From Streptococcus bovimastitidis (GTDB taxonomy: Bacteria > Bacillota > Bacilli > Lactobacillales > Streptococcaceae), in NCBI RefSeq assembly GCF_001885095.1, contig NZ_LZDD01000003.1, positions 124,001 to 188,000 on the forward strand: DNA of 64,000 nucleotides. Reading direction: 5' to 3'. Below, piece after piece: positions 58,190 through 64,000 of this stretch. Position 1 is the first letter of the stretch. Each line of letters starts with the position of its first letter. The translations under genes were made by a program, and so were the position numbers. The notes beneath the pieces were generated by a model. That model was not told the origin of the DNA. It ran no database searches and was given only the letters and a program-made list of their open reading frames with translations.

Positions 58190-59143
58190 ATGAATACTTG
58201 GCAAGAGTTGACGGTTTCAGTCCATCGTGAGGCGGAGGAAGCTGTTTCTAATATTTTGATTGAGGCTGGTAGTCAGGGTGTGGCTATTAGTGATAGTGCT
58301 GATTACTTGAGGCAGGAGGATCGTTTTGGCGAGCTCTATCCTGAGGTCGAGCAGTCGGAAATGGTTGCTATTACGGGCTATTTCCCGGATAATATGGATT
58401 TACAGGCTTTGCGGGCGCAAATTGAGCAAGATTTGCAAGCCTTGAAAGCTTCTGGTTTGGAGACGGGCGAGATTAGCCTGTCTGCTCAGGACTTGGCTGA
58501 GGAAGATTGGGCTGACAATTGGAAGAAATACTATGAGCCAGCTCGGATTACGCATGATTTGACTATTGTGCCTTCTTGGACGGATTATGAGGCTAAGGCT
58601 GAGGAAAAGGTTATTCGTCTGGATCCGGGTATGGCCTTTGGGACTGGGACGCATCCAACAACTAAGATGAGTCTTTTTGCCTTGGAGCAGGTTCTGCGTG
58701 GGGGCGAGACGGTTATTGACGTGGGTACCGGGTCTGGTGTTCTGTCTATCGCCAGCTCTTTATTAGGGGCCAAGGAAATTTTTGCTTTTGATTTGGATGA
58801 TGTTGCGGTGCGCGTGGCAGAGGAAAATATCGCCTTAAACCAAGGGACGTCTAATATTCATGTGGCTGCTGGTGACCTTCTAAAAGGTGTCGAACAGAAA
58901 GCGCAAGTTATTGTTGCTAACATTCTTGCCGACATCCTCATTCATCTGACTGCGGATGCATACCGCCTGGTTGAAGACGAAGGCTATTTGATCATGTCTG
59001 GTATTATTTCTGAGAAATGGGACATGGTCCGCAAGTCAGCTGAAGATGCTGGTTTCTTCCTGGAAACCCATATGATTCAAGGGGAATGGAATGCCTGCAT
59101 TTTCAAAAAAACCGATAATAGAGCAGGAGTGATTGGTGGCTAA
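58190..59143 (+). CDS. prmA: ribosomal protein L11 methyltransferase
   Basis: A 317-residue SAM-dependent enzyme that trimethylates ribosomal protein L11. The N-terminal L11-recognition domain (about 1-125) is followed by the methyltransferase domain with motif [17 protein letters not shown] (around residue 180), an acidic loop [11 protein letters not shown], and the catalytic-site motif [20 protein letters not shown] is typical of PrmA. It overlaps rsmE by one base (TAATG). Confidence 0.96.
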   Translation: MNTWQELTVSVHREAEEAVSNILIEAGSQGVAISDSADYLRQEDRFGELYPEVEQSEMVAITGYFPDNMDLQALRAQIEQDLQALKASGLETGEISLSAQDLAEEDWADNWKKYYEPARITHDLTIVPSWTDYEAKAEEKVIRLDPGMAFGTGTHPTTKMSLFALEQVLRGGETVIDVGTGSGVLSIASSLLGAKEIFAFDLDDVAVRVAEENIALNQGTSNIHVAAGDLLKGVEQKAQVIVANILADILIHLTADAYRLVEDEGYLIMSGIISEKWDMVRKSAEDAGFFLETHMIQGEWNACIFKKTDNRAGVIGG

Positions 59144-59886
59144 TGCAACAGTATTTTATTAAAGGTCCTTTTCAAAATCCAATTGTGATTGATGACAAAG
59201 AAACCTTGAAACACATGTTTCAGGTTATGCGGTTGACGGATGGCGAACAACTCCACTTGGTTTTTGAAGATGGTATGAAGCGGTTGGCCGTTGTTTCTGA
59301 TAGCGCAGCCCATGCTTTTACCATTCTTGAAGATCTGGACCAAAACGTTGAGTTGCCGGTTCAAGTGACTATTGCCTCTGGCTTTCCCAAAGGTGATAAA
59401 TTAGAATTGGTAACGCAGAAGGCGACTGAATTAGGTGCTCATGCCATTTGGGCCTTCCCCGCAGACTGGTCGGTGGCTAAGTGGGACGGCAAAAAATTGG
59501 TCAAGAAGCAGGAAAAATTGGAGAAAATCGCTCAAGGAGCGGCGGAACAGAGCAAACGCAATCTGATTCCAGCCATTCAATTATTTGAACAAAAGGCAGC
59601 CTTTCTTAAGACCTTGTCGGACTTTGACCAAGTATTCGTAGCCTATGAAGAATCCGCTAAGGTCGGCGAACAAGCTACCCTGGCAAAAGGTTTGAAGGCC
59701 TGTCAAGCAGGCGACAAAATCCTCTTCATTTTTGGACCAGAAGGTGGTTTGTCCCCCCAAGAAATCCAAAACTTTGAAACAGCCGGTGCCCAACTTGCAG
59801 GCTTAGGTCCCCGCATCATGCGTACCGAAACAGCACCTTTGTATGCCTTAAGTGCTGTCAGCTATGCGCTGGAGTTAGATAAATAA
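59143..59886 (+). CDS. rsmE: 16S rRNA (uracil(1498)-N3)-methyltransferase
   Basis: A 247-residue SPOUT-class methyltransferase with an N-terminal PUA-like RNA-binding domain. The SAM-binding trefoil knot motifs are IFGPEGGLSPQEI and LGPRIMRTETAPLYALS at the C-terminus. It methylates U1498 of 16S rRNA. Coupled to prmA through TAATG. Confidence 0.96.
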   Translation: MQQYFIKGPFQNPIVIDDKETLKHMFQVMRLTDGEQLHLVFEDGMKRLAVVSDSAAHAFTILEDLDQNVELPVQVTIASGFPKGDKLELVTQKATELGAHAIWAFPADWSVAKWDGKKLVKKQEKLEKIAQGAAEQSKRNLIPAIQLFEQKAAFLKTLSDFDQVFVAYEESAKVGEQATLAKGLKACQAGDKILFIFGPEGGLSPQEIQNFETAGAQLAGLGPRIMRTETAPLYALSAVSYALELDK

Positions 59887-59926
59887 AAAGATTCTCAAAA
59901 ATAGGATTATTAGTGAGAGAGAACAT

Positions 59927-60919
59927 ATGGTAACTATTAAAGATGTTGCAAAGTTGGCTGGGGTCTCGCCCTCGACAGCCTCGAGAGCTTTGCATGACAA
60001 TAATATGATTAGTCAGGCGACCAAGGACAAGGTCAGAAAAGCCATGGAGGAATTGGATTATTCCCCCAATTATTCGGCACAAAACCTAGTCAAAAAACAA
60101 TCCAATACAGTTGGTATAATTTTGCCATTTAGAGGAAATGCTGAAGAACTTGGAGATAACCCATTCTTTATGCAGATTATTCAAGGTATTTCGGAAATTT
60201 GCAGTAAAGAAGGCTATTTGGTCAGTCTTGCAACAGGTCATTATGAGGAAGAACTCTTAGCAACAGTCCAGAATATGGTTCGAAGTGGACGGATTGCAAA
60301 GTTCATTTTTCTCTACTCAAAGACACATGATAAAGTTTTTGATTATATCATGTCTGTAAAAAGTGAATGTGTGGTTGTAGGCCAGTCTTACAATGATGAC
60401 AATAAGCATGTTCGTTATGTTAATAATGATAACCTTCAGGCAGGTAAGGATGCCACATCTTATCTTTTGAAAAAAGGATACCAACACATTACATATCTCT
60501 ATACAGATATGGACGAACTTGTGCAAGCAGAACGATACATGGGCTACGCTGAAGAGATGAAGAAAAAAGGCTTAAAAGCCCAGACGGCTCATCTGAAAGA
60601 ATTATTAAGTGAGAGTTCCTCAAGTAATCAGTCATTGAAAGAATACTTAAATCTACATCCGACAGAAGCTTTTGTCACCTGCGATGATATTTCAGCTATT
60701 CAATTACAAGGTCTCTTGAATGAAGAAGATGCTTCGAAAGCAATCATTAGTTTCAATAATTCCATTTTGGCAAAAATTGCTAATCCATCACTAACTTCAG
60801 TTGAGATTTTTCCTTATCAGTTAGGAGAGGAAGCAGCTAACCTCCTCTTAAAAGGTGAAACAAATTATCAAAAACCGATTATTGTTTCCCATGCTATAAT
60901 TGAACGACAATCAAGTTAA
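59927..60919 (+). CDS. malR: LacI-family maltose-operon regulator (MalR-like)
   Basis: A 330-residue repressor. The N-terminal LacI helix-turn-helix is VTIKDVAKLAGVSPSTASRA, the hinge follows, and a periplasmic-binding-protein-like ligand domain fills residues 60-330. It is divergent in role from CcpA (no HPr-binding signature seen) and is next to a maltose-type PTS gene whose promoter has a palindromic LacI-type operator. MalR in streptococci represses malT and maltodextrin genes. Operator spacing suggests dimer or tetramer binding across two sites. Confidence 0.85.
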   Translation: MVTIKDVAKLAGVSPSTASRALHDNNMISQATKDKVRKAMEELDYSPNYSAQNLVKKQSNTVGIILPFRGNAEELGDNPFFMQIIQGISEICSKEGYLVSLATGHYEEELLATVQNMVRSGRIAKFIFLYSKTHDKVFDYIMSVKSECVVVGQSYNDDNKHVRYVNNDNLQAGKDATSYLLKKGYQHITYLYTDMDELVQAERYMGYAEEMKKKGLKAQTAHLKELLSESSSSNQSLKEYLNLHPTEAFVTCDDISAIQLQGLLNEEDASKAIISFNNSILAKIANPSLTSVEIFPYQLGEEAANLLLKGETNYQKPIIVSHAIIERQSS

Positions 60920-60964
60920 TCTTTCCCGTTTTTGGGGAAGATTTTTATTTTTTTAAAAAACGTC

Positions 60965-60993
60965 TTTACAAAAATATAAAAGGAGCATATAAT
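60965..60993 (+). promoter_or_regulatory. promoter of malT
   Basis: TTTACA (60965-60970), 17-bp spacer, TATAAT (60988-60993). Confidence 0.75.
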
Positions 60994-61005
60994 ATAGTCA
61001 AGGAA

Positions 61006-61033
61006 ACGCAAACGTTTGCGTAAAACGTTTGCA
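61006..61033 (+). promoter_or_regulatory. LacI-type operators downstream of the malT start site
   Basis: Perfect palindrome ACGCAAACGTTTGCGT (61006-61021) and a second partial copy, AAACGTTTGCA (61023-61033). Both lie just after the transcription start, where a bound repressor would block the polymerase. Confidence 0.75.
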
Positions 61034-61100
61034 TTGCTGTTAATTCTGTGTTTTGTCATTTTTCATGATAAGCACTTTTGAGAGTAATAAGGAGAAAAAA

Positions 61101-63284
61101 ATGAAGACGTCTGTCAAACAGATTTTTAGTTTTGAATTTTGGCAAAAATTTGGCAAATGCTTAATGGTCGTTATTGCTGTAATGCCTGCTGCTGGTTTGA
61201 TGATAAGTATTGGAAATTCAATTCCAATGATTAACCATGATTCAGCTTTTCTTGCTTCTTTAGGTAATATTGTTGCTCAAATTGGTTGGGCAGTTATTGT
61301 TAACTTGCACTTGCTTTTTGCTTTAGCGATCGGTGGTAGTTGGGCTAAAGAACGTGCTGGTGGTGCCTTTGCTTCAGGTTTAGCCTTCATTCTCATCAAT
61401 CGTATTACAGGTGCCTTTTTCGGTATTAATGCAGCCATGTTAGCTAATCCAGCTGCCAAAGTTTCTAGTTTATTCGGAACACAAATGATTGTCAAAGATT
61501 ACTTTACTAGTGTCTTAGAAGCACCTGCTTTGAATACTGGAGTCTTCGTTGGGATTATTGCTGGTTTTGTTGGAGCTACTGCTTACAATAAATATTATAA
61601 TTATCGTAAATTACCAGAAGTGTTAACTTTCTTTAACGGTAAACGTTTCGTACCATTTGTGGTTATTTTACGTTCTGTATTAGTGGCACTAGCTTTAGTT
61701 GTTATTTGGCCTCTTATTCAGTCTGGGATTAATGGTTTTGGTAAATGGATTGCTTCATCTCAAGATACAGCACCATTTTTCGCACCATTCTTATACGGAA
61801 CTTTAGAACGTTTACTTTTACCATTTGGTTTGCACCACATGCTAACGATTCCAATGAACTATACTGCACTTGGTGGAACTTATGAAGTGATGACCGGTGC
61901 TAGTCAAGGGTCTAAAGTATTTGGTCAAGATCCTCTTTGGTTAGCTTGGGTAACAGACCTAGTCAACCTTAAAGGAAGTGATTCATCAGCTTATCACCAT
62001 TTAATGACCAGTGTTACACCTGCACGTTTCAAAGTAGGGCAAATGATTGGGGCAACTGGTACTCTTATGGGTGTTGCATTAGCTATGTATCGCAATGTTG
62101 ATGATGATAAAAAATCTAAATATAAAATGATGTTCATTTCAGCTGCAGCAGCGGTATTCTTAACAGGGGTTACTGAGCCACTTGAATACATGTTCATGTT
62201 TGCGGCTATGCCTCTTTACATTGTCTATGCTGTTGTACAAGGGGCTTCATTTGCCATGGTTGACTTGGTAAACTTACGTGTTCACTCTTTCGGTAATATT
62301 GAATTATTGACGCGGACTCCTATGGCACTTAAAGCTGGCTTAGGTATGGATTTACTTAACTTCGTATGGGTATCAATCCTCTTTGGAGCAATCATGTACT
62401 TTATTTCTGATTTCATGATTAAAAAAATGAACTTGGCAACTGCTGGTCGTTTAGGTAATTATGATGCTGATATGTTGGAAAATACAGAAACTACAAGTGC
62501 TTCGTCAGAAACAGCTGATGCTAATTCTCAAGTTGTTCAAATCATTAATCTCCTTGGTGGTGCTGAGAATATTACTGATGTGGATGCTTGTATGACACGA
62601 CTTCGTGTTTCTGTTAAGGATGCACAAGCCGTAGGTAATGAAGCCGCTTGGAAAAAAGCAGGTGCTATGGGACTCATCGTTAAAGGTTCAGGGGTCCAAG
62701 CTGTTTATGGTCCAAAAGCTGATATTTTAAAATCGGATGTTCAAGATTTACTTGACTCGGATGTCGCAATTCCGCAGTCTGATTTCTCAGCTAAAGCATC
62801 AGAAGAAACAAATACTGTTTCAAAAGGTATTTCAGAGGACATCCTTTCGGTGGCTGATGGTCAAGTCATTCCAATCACAGAAGTGAAAGACCAAGTATTT
62901 GCTGGTAAAATGATGGGGGATGGCTTTGCGGTTGAACCAAGTTCTTCTGAAGTATTTGCTCCGGTTACAGGTACTATAACCAGTATTTTCCCAACTAAAC
63001 ATGCCCTAGGTATCTTAACGGATTCTGGTTTGGAAGTTTTAGTACATGTTGGCTTAGATACTGTAGACTTGGACGGTGTTCCATTTGATTTGCAAGTTGA
63101 GACTGGTCAAAAAGTTGAAGCTGGTGACCTTTTAATCAAAGTTGACTATCAAGCAATCAAGTCTGCAGGGAAAGAATCAACTATCGTTGTGGTTTTCACC
63201 AATCAGGAACTTGTCAAAGAAGTCACATTGACTGCCCAAGGGCAACAAGCTGCTAAAAAACAAGTAGCTACTGTTAAAATGTAA
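61101..63284 (+). CDS. malT: PTS maltose/glucose-class EIICBA transporter
   Basis: A 727-residue fused permease: EIIC with about ten helices (residues 1-440; LVVIWPLIQSGINGFG and FGLHHMLTIPMNY), EIIB with the active Cys in ITDVDACMTRLRVSV (about 500), and EIIA with the phospho-His in GLEVLVHVGLDTVDLDG (about 640). The EIIC loop and operator context point to maltose (MalT), though glucose-class permeases look alike. Start ATG 61101 has AAGGAG 7 nt upstream; the frame is open from 61053 but without a ribosome site. It is controlled by MalR operators. Confidence 0.9.
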   Translation: MKTSVKQIFSFEFWQKFGKCLMVVIAVMPAAGLMISIGNSIPMINHDSAFLASLGNIVAQIGWAVIVNLHLLFALAIGGSWAKERAGGAFASGLAFILINRITGAFFGINAAMLANPAAKVSSLFGTQMIVKDYFTSVLEAPALNTGVFVGIIAGFVGATAYNKYYNYRKLPEVLTFFNGKRFVPFVVILRSVLVALALVVIWPLIQSGINGFGKWIASSQDTAPFFAPFLYGTLERLLLPFGLHHMLTIPMNYTALGGTYEVMTGASQGSKVFGQDPLWLAWVTDLVNLKGSDSSAYHHLMTSVTPARFKVGQMIGATGTLMGVALAMYRNVDDDKKSKYKMMFISAAAAVFLTGVTEPLEYMFMFAAMPLYIVYAVVQGASFAMVDLVNLRVHSFGNIELLTRTPMALKAGLGMDLLNFVWVSILFGAIMYFISDFMIKKMNLATAGRLGNYDADMLENTETTSASSETADANSQVVQIINLLGGAENITDVDACMTRLRVSVKDAQAVGNEAAWKKAGAMGLIVKGSGVQAVYGPKADILKSDVQDLLDSDVAIPQSDFSAKASEETNTVSKGISEDILSVADGQVIPITEVKDQVFAGKMMGDGFAVEPSSSEVFAPVTGTITSIFPTKHALGILTDSGLEVLVHVGLDTVDLDGVPFDLQVETGQKVEAGDLLIKVDYQAIKSAGKESTIVVVFTNQELVKEVTLTAQGQQAAKKQVATVKM

Positions 63285-63292
63285 GAGATAAT

Positions 63293-63334
63293 AGAGTCAT
63301 TCTCACCTCATTTAAAAGGGATGAGAATGACTCT
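63293..63334 (+). terminator. hairpin after malT, weak terminator
   Basis: AGAGTCATTCTCA (63293-63305) with TGAGAATGACTCT (63322-63334); no T run, so read-through into the next gene is likely. Confidence 0.5.
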
Positions 63335-63360
63335 CTTATCCGTTTAGAGAGAGGAAAATG

Positions 63361-64000
63361 ATGGCAAAGTGGTTAACGCTTAATACGCATTCATGGATGG
63401 AAGTTAATGCTTTAAAGAAATTATTTGACTTGGCAGAACATATCTTAGCTGAAAAATATGATTTGATCTGCTTACAAGAAATCAATCAGTTAATGACCAG
63501 CGAAGTAGCTCCTGAAGACTATTACTATCAAGAAATTCCTGGGATGCCTGAATTGCATAAGGATAATTTTGCTCTCTTATTAGTTAATTATTTAGCAAAG
63601 CGGGGCCAAAATTACTATTGGTCTTGGGCTTATAATCATATTGGTTATGACATTTATCATGAGGGCGTAGCGATTCTTTCAAAAAATCCAATTAAGATTG
63701 AAGACCTTTTGGTAACTGAGGCAAACGATGAGTATGATTTCCACACAAGACGAGTCCTTTTGGCAGAGACGATAGTTGAAGACCGTCCAGTTGCTGTGAC
63801 GTCTCTTCATTTGTCTTGGTTTGGTAAAGGTTTTGAAGAAGAGTGGGCTGTTTTGGAAGGACGCTTAGCTGACCTAGATCTTCCTTTAATGCTGATGGGG
63901 GATTTCAATAATCCCACTGATGGTCCGGGTTACCAAATGGTAATGGCTAGTCCTTTGGAGCTGCAAGATAGTCATAAGGTTGCTGAGCATGTCTTTGGAA
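63361..64000 (+). CDS. endonuclease/exonuclease/phosphatase-fold protein, 5' part
   Basis: About 213 codons are seen before the window ends. The fold's motifs appear in order: TLNTHSWMEVN, LICLQEINQ (metal Glu), HEGVAILSK, VAVTSLHLSW (His) and LMGDFNNP (Asp/Asn). Such proteins hydrolyse phosphodiesters in DNA, sphingomyelin or phosphoinositides; there is no signal peptide, so it is cytoplasmic. GAGG 6 nt upstream selects ATG 63361 over 63358. It probably belongs to the malT transcript. Confidence 0.82.
   Translation, partial: MAKWLTLNTHSWMEVNALKKLFDLAEHILAEKYDLICLQEINQLMTSEVAPEDYYYQEIPGMPELHKDNFALLLVNYLAKRGQNYYWSWAYNHIGYDIYHEGVAILSKNPIKIEDLLVTEANDEYDFHTRRVLLAETIVEDRPVAVTSLHLSWFGKGFEEEWAVLEGRLADLDLPLMLMGDFNNPTDGPGYQMVMASPLELQDSHKVAEHVFG

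Noticed and set aside
61053..61100. Upstream start adding 16 residues to MalT
   Set aside because: No ribosome site there; AAGGAG is correctly placed only for ATG 61101, after which the normal EIIC start MKTSVKQIFSF follows.

Overview
The window looks like chromosomal DNA of a low-GC Gram-positive bacterium, most probably a Streptococcus outside the pneumococcus group. Supporting signs are a serine-rich repeat adhesin with a KxYKxGKxW-like signal region and an LPxTG anchor, a MalR/MalT maltose module, PRD-regulated PTS operons, DUF3013-prmA-rsmE gene order, strong AGGAGG ribosome sites, extended -10 promoters and cre-like sites. I cannot fix the species from sequence alone.

Layout. 0-8.4 kb: end of rlmA, an aquaporin, an OmpR-type two-component system next to a secreted protein preceded by an 11-bp-spaced operator array, an S66 peptidase, an ECF sigma/anti-sigma pair and a CPBP protease. 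8.4-15 kb: an ABC exporter with its own DesK/NarL-type two-component system, a DMT permease with a probably leaderless mRNA, and a membrane protein/XRE/DUF2975 operon. 15.2-24.5 kb: a PRD activator followed by a cellobiose-family PTS (IIB, IIA, IIC), two GH1 phospho-beta-glucosidases, a short 6-phosphogluconate dehydrogenase and a gluconokinase. The combination suggests uptake and hydrolysis of a glucosyl-gluconate (aldobionic acid) and entry of gluconate into the pentose phosphate pathway. 24.5-33.0 kb: an AT-rich galactitol/tagatose island (PRD regulator, GatABC-type PTS, polyol-phosphate dehydrogenase, LacD, LacC, LacX) flanked by a 17-bp direct repeat. The left repeat still carries the old 3' end of the FAD-protein gene that lies on the right, so the island appears to have inserted into that gene's 3' end.

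33-38 kb: FAD protein, LOG-family protein, a MazG-like gene lacking a start codon, a secreted protein and several small genes, then an IS3 relic. 38.1-44.7 kb: one serine-rich repeat adhesin gene of 2181 codons, with a duplicated promoter and no glycosylation or accessory Sec genes nearby. 45-54 kb: a junkyard of mobile DNA: a frameshifted RelB, a truncated Rep/relaxase, a broken integrase, a decayed IS3 copy, plus intact passengers (aldo/keto reductase, CDF transporter with TetR, TetR with alpha/beta hydrolase). It ends at tRNA-Lys(CTT), whose 3' end is repeated next to the integrase relic. 54-64 kb: conserved chromosome: rarA, small membrane proteins, a pair of small genes with a shared leader, DUF3013, prmA, rsmE, malR, malT and the start of an endonuclease/exonuclease/phosphatase-fold protein.

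The main theme is carbohydrate supply controlled by PTS phosphorylation and probably CcpA, alongside envelope sensing (two two-component systems and one ECF sigma factor) and accessory DNA gathered at a gene 3' end and at a tRNA. All functional calls come from motif recognition by eye; no database search was run.
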